Assembly: GCA_030549335.1 (NCBI GenBank)
Contig: CM060187.1
Coordinates: 6,386,001-6,450,000 of the forward strand
DNA from: Pontederia crassipes
Taxonomy: Eukaryota; Streptophyta; Magnoliopsida; Commelinales; Pontederiaceae
Length of the DNA stretch: 64,000 nucleotides
Reading direction: 5' to 3'
A program made the position numbers and the translations under genes. Below are positions 23,301 to 35,184 of the stretch, in pieces. How positions within the stretch are numbered: the stretch's first letter is position 1; each line of letters begins with the position of its first letter. A model generated the notes under the pieces. The model was given only the letters and a program-made list of their open reading frames with translations, was not told the DNA's origin and searched no databases.

Positions 23301-26300
23301 GGCCAGACTGAAGGGAATGATAGTTTACTGGTATGCTTGAAGACTTGCAATATCAATTAATTGGGTTTCCTGAGCAAAGTGGCCTGGTGTTCTTTTCCTG
23401 CTTGTAAATTTATAAATAAATGTTATTTTTCTTAAAAGGCAAATTCGTAGGAAGGCCATTTTTTAGTTTTCTTAGTGGCATCCTTTGGCTTAGCCCATCA
23501 AAATATTATGTCATTTGTCCTCATGTACATTAACATAGTCAATAATGGGACGTTGAACTATGCTAGGTTCCTCTACCTTCTATAGTTTGCATGAACTGTA
23601 GGTTCCTTGACCTGCCATAGAAGATGACCAAATAATTAATGTTTGCTTGGTGTCTTGAAGGCCTTGCAATGATCCTTTTGAAACCTGTGATTGACTTGCA
23701 TTCTGAATCTTAAGAATTTTGTTGTGATCAGGCTTCTGTCTTGTGTTGAACATCTAATTTTTGCCATTGAAGGATGACATGCAAGGCGGTGGTCATCCAG
23801 CATTTTTATTAAGAAAGGAAGTATGCAAATAGGTTGTGGCAGTCAATAAATAAAGCCATGCTGATATACTCTGGATCTATATTTTTCTTCTAATTTTCTT
23901 TGGAGATATATTTCTTCTAATTGGAGTGGGATGATTACGACCTCGCTAGTAGTCCTGTTTATCTCTAAAAAAACAAATCCCCACTCATATAACAATCCAT
24001 AACATCAACATTTATCTTTTTATGAGGAAGCATTGTAATGTTCTTTGGCCGATGCAAAATGAGGTGTAACTATGTAGTTGTTTTACGAGCTACTGCAATA
24101 TGCAATTTGCTTTTGTGAACCAATTACTTATTCTGTATACTCTCCCAGAAATGAAATATTTGAGCTATTATTAGAGAGTTCCATCAACTGGTTCATTCTC
24201 TCCTGAGTAGCAAAATATTACCTTCATTGTGGAATGTAAAACATTTGCTAGATTTGATGCATTTGTTCTCTTTACTGGGTCATGGATTTTTTTGAAGAAA
24301 TTCATGAATTTCATCACGATATTTATTTTATATGAGCAATACTATTGTTGCATAATTATGTACATCTAGTTCTTCACGGAGAAATAATCATGTATAGCCT
24401 CCTGGCATTTTGCCCCAAAAGTTTTTTCCGGTTACGATTTTGCTGCATAATTAGGATGTAGAAACATCTCAATTTATTCTTTCAGGATTTATTTTGTGTA
24501 TTACAATGTCAGAATTCTAGTACTCTAATAGTGAACTTTCATTGTGGAAGCTGAACCCAATGTTTTTTAATATCTCTTCGAGTTATAACTTGTGTAGTTG
24601 TGTTAGTTGTATGATATGGATCCATATCCTTTTGTGATACCATTGCCATATGCTCATAATGCTTTTTATCCTTTGAACTGCTATAACCACATCTTCCATA
24701 AGCATGCCCTTGATGTTCTGATGACTACTTGTACAATTGTAGAAGCATCATCAGCTTTTAACATAAGATAGAGTTTTTTTTGGGATGCTATCACTTTTTC
24801 ATTCATTATTCTGCTTCTTGCTGCTCCTTTTATCGTTGTACTATTTGAAATGCCTTTAAGTTCTGCATTCTTCTGTGTCTTGCTGCTTTTTTTTTGTGTT
24901 GGCAATTGGTTATTCTTTATATGGATACTTGCATCATGAGAATGTTGTCGTTGACTTGTGTTTCTTGGTACATATGGTGTGAGCTTTGAGGTACGCTTTT
25001 CTGTCTTTTGATAGATGATGATGAAAGATCAGTTCGCTAACTATGTGGTTCAGAAGATTCTTGAGACCTGCACTGACAAGCAACGTGAAATCCTACTTGG
25101 CCGCATAAAAGTTCATCTGCATGCTTTAAAGAAATACACTTATGGAAAGCATATTGTTGCTCGAGTGGAACAGCTATGTGGTGAAGGTGTGCATTCTTGC
25201 TATAGTTACTTGGAAGCAAAATTCTTAGAGGTCTTCATTTGCATTTAAAAGATAGGGCAGCTTTTTTATGTTCCTTTCCGTTTCGGTATAATTCTTAAAA
25301 ATATTAAATACTACAACAACAATAACAACAAAGCCTTATCCCACTAAGTGGGGTCGGCTACATGGATCATACGACGCCATTCCGTTTTATTAGTAACCAA
25401 ACCTTTCGGTATATTATTCACCAATGGATCTTGTTCTATTAGTTCGTCAAGTGTTCGCCTTGGCCTCCCTCTTCCTCTTTTAATCGGACTCCAGATTATT
25501 TGATCTACTCTTCTTACTGGCACATCTAATGGTCTTTTCTGAACATGACCAAATCATATCAAATGATTTTCTACCATTTTCTCACTAATAGGAGTCACTC
25601 CGACTCGTTCACGTATATGGTCATTCCTAATCTTATCTAATCTTGTATGACCACACATCCATCTCAACACCCTCATTTCGGCTACCTCCACTTTGCGTTC
25701 ATGTTGTCCCTTCATAGCCCAACATTTACTACCATATAACACTATCGGTCTTATAGCAGTACGATAGAATTTTTTTTTAACTTTATTGGGTACTTTTCTA
25801 TCACAAGCTTTCCTCCACTTACACCAACCAGTTTGAATTCTATGATTAATATCGTCATCAATCTCACCATCTTGTCTTATAATTGATCTTAAATATTTAA
25901 ATTGTCACTTGAGGAATTATATCCTCCCCTAGCCTAACTTCCAAATCGTCTTTAAGTTGTTTATTTGTGAAATTGCTATGCATATATTCTGTTTTATTTC
26001 TACTTAAACGAAAACCCTTTGACTCCAACGTATTTCTCCATATTTCCAATTTTGTATTAATCTCTTCTCTTGAATCCGCTAAAAGTACTATATAATCCGC
26101 AAATAGCATGCACTTAGGTACCTCCTCTGTGATACTCTCGATTATAGGATCGATAACTAAGTTAAATAGATACGGGCTTAAAGTTGATCCTTGATGTAGG
26201 CCAATTCCTATAGGAAATTCATTTGTCTCACCTCCGGATGTCCTAACCCTAGTCAATGCCCCATCGTACATATCTTGTATTACCTTAATGTAGGCAACAC

Positions 26301-28248
26301 TCACCTTCTTCTTTTGCAAGGCTTTTCAAAGTACATCCCTTTGTATCCGATCATACGCTTTCTTTAAGTCAATGAAAGCCATACGTAAGTCTCTTCTCCT
26401 ACTTCGATACTTCTCCATCATCCCCCTTAGTAAATAAATCGCCTCTGTAGTGGATCTTCCTGGCATGAACCCAAATTGTCTCTCAAAAATACTAGTCTCC
26501 ATTCTCAATCTATGCTCAATCACTTTTTCCCATAATTTCATTGTGACTCATAAGTTTAATCCCTCTATAATTTGCACAATTATGAATATCCCCTTTATTT
26601 TTGTAAATAGGAACTAATGTACTTAATCTCCAATCATCAGACATCTTTTTCAATCGTAAAATCTCATTAAATAGTTTTCATAACCACAACACCTTTTTCT
26701 CCTAAACATTTTCAAATTTCAATCGGTATACCATTCGGTCCAATGGCTTTACCATTTTCCATTTTCTTAAGAGCTTCGTTAACCTCCGAGACTCTAATTC
26801 TACGATAAAATAACCTATTAAGCTCACATTCGCTAACTGTCAAGTTCTCCAAATCACAACAGGAACCTTCACATCCATCATTAAATAGCTTATAGAAATA
26901 CTCTTCCCATTTGTTCTTAATATCTCCTTCAGTAATTAAAACCTTGCCAACTTCATTTTTTATGCATCTTACTTAATCCAAATCTCTCGACTCCTCTTTA
27001 TTCCTTGCAATTTTGTAAATTCTTTGTTCACCAGTCTTTGTCCCTGACTCCTTATAAAATCCCTCATATGTTTTAGCACTAGCATCACTAACTACCTTTT
27101 TAGCCTCCCTTTTCGCCAAACGATACTTTTCCCAATTGTCAGAACTATTGTCCAAGTGTATCGCCTTGAAACAATTCTTCTTATTATGCACATTTTCTTG
27201 GACCTCCTCATTCCACCACCAAGTCTCCTTATCTCGTGGTCCAAAACCTTTTGATTCTCCTAAAATGGCTTTAGCAACCATTTCAACCTTTTTTGCCACA
27301 TTCTCCCACATGATACTAGCATCTCCTTCTAACTCCCACACACTTTCCTCTAATAACTTACTTCTAAAAGTCTCTCGCTTCTCCCCCTTTAACTGCCACC
27401 ATTTGATCTTTCGATAAAAAACTGTTCGAGATTTTGGTTTTATACATTTCATTTGCATATCAAGAACTAACAATCTATGTTGTGTAGTCATCCCATGCTC
27501 AGGAATTACTTTGCAATTAGTACAACGATTATTTAAATAGCATATTAAAGAAATTACTTTGCAATTACTTAAATAATTGGCATATTAAAGAAATGGAGGT
27601 GATGCACCATTTGATCTTTCGATAAAAAACTGTTCGAGATTTTGGTTTTATACATTTCATTTGCATATCAAGAACTAACAATCTATGTTGTGTAGTCATC
27701 CCATGCTCAGGAATTACTTTGCAATTAGTACAACGATTATTTAAATAGCATATTAAAGAAATTACTTTGCAATTACTTAAATAATTGGCATATTAAAGAA
27801 ATGGAGGTGATGCACCTAATAGCATTTAAGTCATCACATTAAGCTCACCTTGATGATGACACAGAAGGTAGTGCTATGAATTCCTGATATGCATGATTTT
27901 CGTGGATTTGAGAGCACCAGTCAGAAATTGAACTTTGGCTGTAAGGACAGGATATGAAAACCAAAGTAGATACTTGGCATGATCTGCTTCAAAAAGAAAG
28001 GATAGTTGGCATGATGCCACAAGTTTTATTTTTTCATCGTATTTGGTGTGTTGTATTTGGTTTGCTACTGGAGCCCTAAGAAGTGCTGTGATACAACAAA
28101 TTTACAATTGGCTAAATAGCCTTTCTATTGGAAAGAAAAAAAAAAGTGTAGAGTGCTCCAATAACTATCGTGATTTCTGACTTGTCTGTTCGCTAATTTG
28201 TTTTTATTTTGATGCTTTAAAACAGATGGCCACTCTTCTGAATCATGA
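17366..28248 (+). CDS. PUM: Pumilio/PUF RNA-binding protein (APUM5/6-like), ten coding exons
   Basis: A cytoplasmic PUF protein that binds mRNA 3' UTRs and represses or destabilises them. Exons: 17366-17983, 18453-18525, 18637-19876, 19954-20095, 20237-20344, 22209-22421, 22534-22644, 23136-23330, 25015-25186, 28226-28248. All introns are GT-AG and the phases fit, giving 2,895 nt and 964 residues, the usual size for this plant subgroup. The start [10 protein letters not shown] resembles my memory of APUM5. The N-terminal ~620 residues are Ser/Pro/Asn-rich. Eight Puf repeats span ~625-955 with base-contact sets SRxxQ (650-654), NYxxQ (686-690), CRxxQ (722-726), NHxxQ (758-762), CRxxQ (794-798), NYxxQ (831-835), SNxxE (867-871) and NYxxQ (909-913). 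This is the set of human PUM1, predicting UGUANAUA targets. The protein ends GEDGHSSES. Intron 9 (3.0 kb) holds an antisense LINE. Confidence 0.93.
21591..21955 (+). mobile_element. Short non-LTR retroelement insertion in Pumilio intron 5
   Basis: A GC-richer 365-bp block ends in CCTAAAAAA and is flanked by a 15-bp duplication: AAGTATTAGATTATC (21,576-21,590) and AAGTATTGGATAATC (21,956-21,970), with two mismatches. This is the hallmark of target-primed insertion, as for an L1 3' end or a SINE. The interior (for example tttgtgagagcttacacttg, 21,861-21,880) has no coding. The first 18 bases repeat host text at 21,561-21,578, so the true left end may lie nearer 21,610. Confidence 0.6.
22697..22872 (+). 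mobile_element. SINE-like element with (TTG)n tail
   Basis: A 176-bp insertion in Pumilio intron 7 is flanked by a perfect 14-bp duplication TTGTGCTCTGGATT (22,683-22,696 and 22,873-22,886). It starts with the head ccggtcccaagcccggataa (22,718-22,737), ends with the block gtagccgaccccacctagtg (22,822-22,841) and has a (TTG)n tail. The 3' block is shared with the RTE-type LINE copies at 25,309-27,541 and 43,406-44,044, suggesting use of their machinery. I see no clear tRNA-type A and B boxes. Confidence 0.75.
25309..27541 (-). mobile_element. RTE-type LINE, 5'-truncated and inactive
   Basis: It reads on the minus strand inside the last Pumilio intron. The 3' end lies at 25,311 with (GTT)n-type tail text. 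In sense order there is the end of an endonuclease domain ([15 protein letters not shown], about 27,500-27,450), a linker frame (27,491-26,973), and RT motifs [13 protein letters not shown] and [12 protein letters not shown] (26,541-26,326), [18 protein letters not shown] and then [10 protein letters not shown] (26,319-25,897). A C-terminal region with [19 protein letters not shown] and RWMCGHT follows (25,742-25,554). The catalytic motif reads FADY where active RTs have FADD, and the frame is broken several times, so it is dead. A short repeat ATATTAAA at 25,301 and 27,542 may be the target-site duplication. The upstream endonuclease half is absent. Confidence 0.88.
27397..27812. repeat. 208-bp tandem duplication at the LINE 5' edge
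   Basis: Positions 27,397-27,604 and 27,605-27,812 appear identical on reading, with period 208. Each unit covers the last part of the LINE plus host flank, and each itself contains two copies of gcatattaaagaaat. Identity of the copies suggests a very recent duplication or an assembly artefact. It lies in the last Pumilio intron and does not affect coding. Confidence 0.85.
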
Positions 28249-29162
28249 ATAAGGATATTGCGATGCCAGCCGACCCATGAGGAGGTTTTCCTGATGAACT
28301 TCCCTGGGACTTGCTACGAATTGGTCTCCAGAATGTACAGGTCTGGGCTCTTCTGTAGTTAGGATGATACTGTAGAGTTAGTGGGTATATCTTACATGTG
28401 CTTATACAACATAAGATGCTGTAGTATGTATTTATAGGTTCGGTTCCTTGATTCAAATGGTATATATGCTCATTGTTGGTGCTGCATGGAATTGTAATCT
28501 TTCGGATCGAAAGCAGTATTTCTGTGAACTGATGTTTGGTACGACAATGCTGAAGTTTAGGTATATGCAACTATGCAAGGATAACATGTAGCCATGATTT
28601 TTGAGTTCACTGCAAAGCATCTTATCAGCACTGTGTTGTGGTTACATGATTTAACATTCAGAAATCAAGTTCAGCTATAGGCTGAAATCGTTAGGGCCCC
28701 ATATGAAATCTGGGACTGACATGTATGATACATGCAAGCTACCATTTACTGCGATTGCGAGGCATTGCTCGAAGTTACTTGCACAGAATTCTTGAAGCAA
28801 ACAATGTTGATCCATGGGGTTTCTAATCATTCCAAAGGTTTGAATGTCGTGTGGGTTAATATGAGTAAAGTTTTGCAATTATCGTATGTTATTTTTTTGA
28901 GCTAACATTAGCCCACAAGCTAAGGGATGGATTAGGTTGATAGAGTAAGGGTTGATGAGGTCAATATGAGTAAATATTTTAATGAAAGGTTAGGGAGGCT
29001 TAAGTAAATATTTTTTCGTTAAATTTAAATGAGAATAATTATTTTTAATTTTTCAAAAAAAATGTGACGGATTTAATTTTATGTTTTACAATGAATTTAT
29101 AATTGTGAAACTAATTTTAATTATATTTTAAAAATAGTATTAAAATAAGAATTTAATGGTTA
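28249..29162. other. Pumilio 3' UTR and flanking DNA
   Basis: Sequence after the stop at 28,246-28,248 keeps genic base composition to about 28,890, so the 3' UTR probably lies within it; the polyadenylation site is not evident. Positions 28,890-29,162 are AT-rich with nothing recognised. Minus-strand frames at 28,217-28,570 and 28,675-28,878 overlap the 3' end and look like chance frames. Confidence 0.45.
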
Positions 29163-29831
29163 TCCTACCAATTTAAGTTGGTAGGAATGTTCTTCGGTGA
29201 GTGCGCAGTTTAATGGGCGTTTGCAGCACTCTCATTCTCATTGCACATATGGGGGGAGGGAGAACCATCGGTGCGGCGCCCTCCCTCGTGCTAGATCGGA
29301 TGAAATCTTACTTGCTTTTGCCATTGCCCACGGACAAGGAGAGAGCAGGAGCCTCGGGAGGCAAAAGGCAGCGAAACACTGACACGTTGCTGGTGGGGGT
29401 TGCGGCGGCGACGACGTCGAGCGTGGCAACACCAGGCTGAGTGGTGGAGGATCGGAGGACGATGTGGGGTTTTTGTTCTCGTTCGACATGAGTGGCATGT
29501 CCCGATTGAGATGACCCTCAAATTCGGGTCCTTCCACTTGTTGGTGATGCAGGAGATGACGATGGAGGCAGAGGCGGCCTTGGCTCGGCGGATCCGGGGC
29601 TCAAGGCGACGTCGGGGGTGTCGATGGAAGGGAATGGGGGAGAGAGAGAGGAGGAAGGGCGCGAGACGTGTTCACTAAGGTAGCAGACGAAGAAGAAAAC
29701 ACTTTTGATGGGCCGACGGAAACCACACACATCTCCCTGAATCGACGCCCATTGAACCATACATCTTGCCCATTGTAGATCTTCCATCCAAGGCCTAATT
29801 CGTTTGGGAGGACATTCCTAAGTTGGTAGGA
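29163..29831. mobile_element. GC-rich TIR element, MULE-like
   Basis: A 669-bp block is bounded by perfect inverted ends TCCTACCAA (29,163-29,171) and TTGGTAGGA (29,823-29,831). A second inverted block lies inside these (ggaatgttc against gacattcc). Flanks TAATGGTTA (29,154-29,162) and CAATCGTTA (29,832-29,840) agree at 7 of 9 bases, as for the 9-bp duplications of Mutator-like elements. The interior is much more GC-rich than its surroundings and carries overlapping frames on both strands, none recognised. A captured gene fragment (Pack-MULE) is possible but unproven. Confidence 0.5.
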
Positions 29832-29840
29832 CAATCGTTA

Positions 29841-31339
29841 CATCCTTAAACCAATATAATTTTTTTAAATAAACTCATTCCAATTTAATTCTTCTAAACT
29901 TTCCATCTTAACAAAGTTTAGGGTGTGTTTGGATACTGCATGAAAGAAACTGACCTACCCACCCCAAAAATTTAATCAAATTGAAGATCGATTTGAAAAA
30001 AAATTGCAAATTCGGATTTCGATTAAAAACTAGGTTGATTTTTTAGAATAATTAAAATAATCTCCCCTAATCATAAAAATAAGAGGTGGCTCGATCCGAA
30101 CCAAATATATTTTTAAAATATTATAATTAAGATATTACCTCAACTTTCAAATAAATCGTAGTTTTGCATTTTTTACCCATATTTATTACATTAGGCATAT
30201 TGTTGACTTATTATGACGTAGTTAGATATCATCGAGTTATTAATCTATTTTAATAAAGTTAGCATAAAATTGATTATAATATTTTTAAATTATAACGTAA
30301 TAATATGATAGTTTAGTTTATTTACATAAAGAAGTTGAACTTAGAGTTAAATATTAATTTTTAAAACATTATTGCGATGTATTTAATGTCTATTATTTTT
30401 TTAAAAAAATAATATTTTAAATAGGTCCCAACCTGAAAAAAATCGAGATAGGAAAGATCAATTTTTTCTTTGAAAATAATTTTAGGGCGATCTTTTATAC
30501 TTTAAAAAATCACCGACCCGAAATCTAAGTGCCGATAATTTTTCGACGAAAAATTCATCCGACCCGAACCACCTTCACCCCTATTGGATATGGTGTTTAG
30601 TGGGGATAGCTTATGTTTAATTAGATTATAGGTGGGCTTAAAAGTTCTACCAATTGTTTGAATGCAGTTTTTAAAAATTTAATTAAGATTTGATGTTCTT
30701 GCTTGATTTAAAATTAAATTCATCTCATTGGTGGTGTTGAAAGGATTAGAAATAATTATTATGATCTTGTCCTTATTTCTTTTCAATCAAATAAAAACAT
30801 AACTTTTTCTTAAGGATTATCAAACTTAATTTTTCCTAACTCATATTATATTTCATAGTCAAATAAAGAATGGATTAAACTAATCCATCCATCTCTTTAA
30901 TTTATATTCATATATAATTTTATAAAATCACATGGCCAGTGATCTGGATCTTTCCAAATAACTTCGATTCATATTACAAATATTTTAATAAAAAAATATC
31001 TGCGGTAAAACTTTATTCTACAAAGTATAACTAAATCAGCTTTACTTGTTCTTGAAGACAACTTTTTCCAAATTGTATAAATTATCATTAGATCAAAATT
31101 TAATGGCACATGTCATTACATCAAAATTATCATTAAACCATGCGGCAGCTTTAATGTTTTATCGGTGACAATATAAACATTTTATTATTTGTTAAATATA
31201 ATATAAATTATTGACTTAGTGGTTAGCTTTTTTTTTTTTCAACGGCATGTCAATTTAAAAAAAAATGTACTAACTTGCACGTTTTTTCAGAACCACTATT
31301 AAATCCATGACATGATTGCTAAAAGAAGTGATTTGTATT
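29841..31339. other. AT-rich intergenic, nothing recognised
   Basis: I see no gene, element end or repeat array in this stretch. Confidence 0.5.
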
Positions 31340-32480
31340 AGTTTTAAAAATAGGGAAATGTTTAAAAAATTGACATGTGGCACTAACAATCTCTTTAAAA
31401 AAATTAAAATATACTTTTACTTTACTTCCAAATATACCCTTACACGTCAAATCTACTCATCTTTCTTTAATTTATCTTTTCACGCACACACCTTTCTTCT
31501 TTATCTTTCTCTCTCTTCTTTAATCTCACGTTCCTCTTTTTTTTTTTCCATCTGATGTCCACACCTTTTGCCATTAGAATAAGTTATAGAAATATAAATC
31601 CATTTATTTAAGATTATTTACTGTAAAATTTTGTAATTCATATTTTTATTTGCATAAGCACCACTACGTTGTTATTTGAATACTTTACTTACAGTGAAAT
31701 GTTACTACTATTTTTATGTCATGGGCATTTTTTTCCTGAATAATTGGTTTTATTATTAATGAATTTGGTCTTAATAAAATACCCTAGCTAGGTGAGTTTT
31801 CTTATTCATTATGGATATAAATAATTAGATATATTCCTTGTATAATGTTTTATCCACAATAATGTCATTTTAATTTTTTTTGCGATGCTTTTCTATACAA
31901 GTCAATGAAGTAAGATCTAATGGACCATTGAGTTAGGAAATATATCTACCAATTTATATTTGAATTAAAAATTGTTAGTTTTATGATACTCTTTTAACTT
32001 TTGATGAAAGAATAATTAATTTTTTGAAAAATGTATAGAATTTGTTTTCAACAATATATATACCGATTTAGCTAATTATTATTTTATAACTTCATTATTT
32101 TTTTTGGTATTTAGTAATTTTCCATTGGTATAATAACATGAAAAAAATCGCAATAAATAAAGGCAAGTATGAAAAAAAAAGAAGGCTACATATCGATACA
32201 TGGTACAAAAGAAAACCACAATAGATTAAAGCTTCGTTAAAAATATTTAAAAATAATATAATGGACAAAACAAAGCATGGTAAATGAAGAGAAAAAAATA
32301 TTTAAAGTGATATATTAAATGAGGCAGCATAAAAATTAATATTTAAGATGAAAGATAAGTTGGATGGAATTCACCTGGGGGAGAGAGATAAGGGCATATT
32401 AGGAAGTAAAACTGAAGTATATTTCAATCTTTTAAAAAGACAACATGCTTGCCACTTGTCAGTTGTAAAATTTTAGGACG
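31340..32480. mobile_element. Long inverted-repeat element
   Basis: The arms at about 31,363-31,445 and 32,388-32,470 are inverted relatives. The left arm has gacatgtggcactaac, tactttacttccaaatatac and ccctta. The right arm has taagggcatattaggaagta, tatatttcaatc and tgccacttgtcag. The interior is AT-rich and non-coding. Long inverted arms suit a decayed MULE-like or foldback transposon. The exact ends and target-site duplication are not resolved. Confidence 0.45.
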
Positions 32481-33294
32481 ATTATTAAGCACATAAGTTT
32501 AGGGGCTATAACATTCCTTTTAAAAATAATGCAATATATATACCTTTATGTGGTGTTTTAAAGTTCTAATTCCTTCAAATTTTGCGTTAGGTGGTGTTTT
32601 AAAGTTCTACTTCTTTCAAGATTTACGTATTAGTTCGGAATGTGTTTAACATAATTGTGAAAAAGTAAAAAGTTGATTTGATATGAAAAATTAATGTGAT
32701 AAATTAATTTTAGTAAATATTTGAATTAATATAAGAATTATAAATATAAAATATATTCTTATTAAGTAATCAACATAGAGTATATTTATGTTAATATTTA
32801 AAAATAATATATTATTTTAATATAATAAATAATATTTATAAAACTAGATTTAATAAAATATTTTCTCGAATGATAAATCATAAATAATATTAAAGTAATT
32901 ATTTTATGATAATTATGTTGCATTTAATAAATAAATTATTTTATTAAATCTAATGAAGAGAGAGAAAATAGATTTGAAAAAAGTCACAAAAAAGAGCTCC
33001 TACAATGCTCTCGGTTAGTAAAAATGATGAATTAGCGATAAAATTTAAAGATGCCCTCCCTCTTTTCGAAGTCAAAGACAGACCGTCCTCCCCCTCTCAC
33101 ACTGGGAGGGGACAACATATAATAATAAAAGAATATAAAAGATAAAGTTCCAGTCAAATTTTTATAACAATACGAAAAAAGATAGAACAATATATAACAC
33201 GTCACAATATTTATGTCCTATCACAAATTAAAATATTTATGTCCTATCACAAATTAAAATATAACACGTCACTCCTTTAAATCAGAAAAATAAT
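32481..33294. other. Intergenic with a degenerate MITE copy
   Basis: Positions about 32,620-32,995 follow, with many differences, the reverse-orientation MITE text seen at 10,810-11,200 (tattagttcggaatgtgttt, then gtgaaaaagt and an AT core, then gaagagagag). The rest, including the small repeat tttatgtcctatcacaaatt (33,211-33,230, repeated from 33,237), shows no gene. Confidence 0.4.
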
Positions 33295-34646
33295 CTATAA
33301 GCGAGTCCATAGTAAATTTCTCAACAATTTTTTTTCAATATAAACTAGTGAACAATCTGACAAAAAATCATCTTCTATCTTGTTTTGAAGCTTGTTTTTA
33401 ATTATCTTCATCGTTGAAAAAGATCGATCGGTAGTTGCTGTGAAAATTGGAAGGATAAGAATAAGTGTTATCACTATGTATATAAGAGGATAAATATAAC
33501 ACTTTCTTATTTTCACTAACCATAAATATAATTATGAGATACTCATCAATTTCTCAAAGTCTGTATGAAATCTAATATGATTAAAATGTTCAAGTTGCAT
33601 TCTCAAATGTATCATGTATCTCATGCTCAACAAAATCCAGAGGGTAGAACTTTTGTACCAATTGATAATGTCATCGATTTTGAATGATGAATGCATATTT
33701 TTTGGATCCAATGCTGAACTAAGAACAAGTAGCTCCACAATGTGATCATTAAACTTATTGTTCAATTCCTGCAACTTAGAGTCAATTATTGTATTGAAAA
33801 TGTCAATTTTGTAATGATGCTCTAATGTAATATTGTTTTGTTGATGGCGAGCCCTTCCTTTTCTTGAAACATAAGGTGTGTCCTTATCCGGAATAAGAAT
33901 ATTAATTGATCTGCAATGCTTCTTCACCGCATTTAGTAATTTATTCCACCCGTCATATCTTAATTCTTGAATGAGTGCTTTCGTAGATGAAACAAGATCC
34001 ATCGCATTCAAAATATCTTGAGATTGACTTTGTAAACTTTGACATAATGAATTCGAAATCTCCAAAACATTTTTCATGAGATGCAAATTAAAGACAAACT
34101 CAAAGGATGTTATTGCCTCATAAACTGCATCTGCTTCTGCGCGTTGAGATGAAGTAGTTCCATCTTCAATAATGTTTATCAAAATTTCACATGTTGTACT
34201 AAACATTTTAATCAAGTTAGACATTGATCCAAGTGTGAACTCCAACGAGTGTCTCCAGGTCTTTGTAAAGTACATGTATGATTTAGTCCTTTTCCACTTT
34301 CAAGCTCATCTATAAAAAGTAAATAAACAATATTTGCAGTATGGGCAATTTTGAATTGATCATTACGCTTGCATGAAGTAGTGACTATATTGCTAATAGA
34401 ACTTAACTTAGCAAAGAAATTATGAATGATGATTACATTTTTTGAAGCTAGCTAATGCTAATGGTAAGCGATGTGCCATACAATGAACATAATAAGCATA
34501 ATGACAAATGCTTAAAATTAAAGTTTGCAATCCATTCCACTCACCTCTCATATTGCTTGCACTATCATAGCCTTGTCCTTTGATATTTTGAACATCAAGC
34601 TTATATTGTCAAAGCACAAAAAATAGTTCTTCCTTTAATGTTGATG
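33295..34646 (-). pseudogene. hAT transposase remnant, C-terminal half (TTF/ZMYM1-like)
   Basis: Minus-strand frames match the zinc-finger MYM-type/TTF hAT transposase family of plants. In sense order there is TSTLKEEL at the break, then QNIKGQGYDSASNMRGEWNG and YYVHCMAHRLPLALA (about 34,645-34,440). The 247-codon frame 34,275-33,532 contains LGSMSNLIKMFSTTCEIL and LSSALDPKN, and the C-terminal dimerisation stretch TATTDRSFSTMKIIKNKL lies in 33,516-33,295. Internal stops and frame changes show it is dead. The N-terminal half (zinc finger and first part of the catalytic domain) is absent here but present at 48,452-49,001 on the other strand. Confidence 0.85.
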
Positions 34647-34876
34647 TATATGGTATTGCTCATCACTCGACACACTTCGAGACCCACTTGCGACATGTGT
34701 CATGGGGTGGATTTTAGGAGCGTTACCGTGTAATATCAGTCCTCCATACCTTCAGGAACTTAAATATAGTGAAAGCCCACCTACCATTAATTTTATGTAA
34801 GTGTCAAGTTCATAAAAATAGCCTACAAGTGTATCATAAAGCATAACATATCAATAATACATTATAATATGAATGG

Positions 34877-34929
<53 letters not shown>

Positions 34930-35184
34930 TAGGAAATTTTCATTTTTATTGCATTATTTTATCATAATGTACACTATCTAAAATTAGTGACTTTGAACTC
35001 AAATGTAAGAACGTTCACGGGTCATTTTTATATAAATTTGCATTTATATTTTAATAAAATATATTTACTTAAATAATGAAAATACTTTTTTATTATTTAA
35101 TCATTTTATGTATTTTAAGAAATTTATTTTTATATATTTGAATTTTTAATTTACCTTATAGAAAATTAATTGTACACCTTTGCA
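34647..35184. repeat. Intergenic with an (AT)n microsatellite
   Basis: A pure AT dinucleotide run of about 48 bases lies at 34,879-34,926. Position 34,647 is the edge of the broken hAT element. The rest of the stretch is unclassified. Confidence 0.7.

Noticed and set aside
27136-27417. 93-codon plus-strand frame within the LINE
   Set aside because: Antisense shadow of the LINE coding strand.
28217-28570. 117-codon minus-strand frame over the Pumilio 3' end
   Set aside because: Overlaps the verified last exon and 3' UTR and shows no domain.
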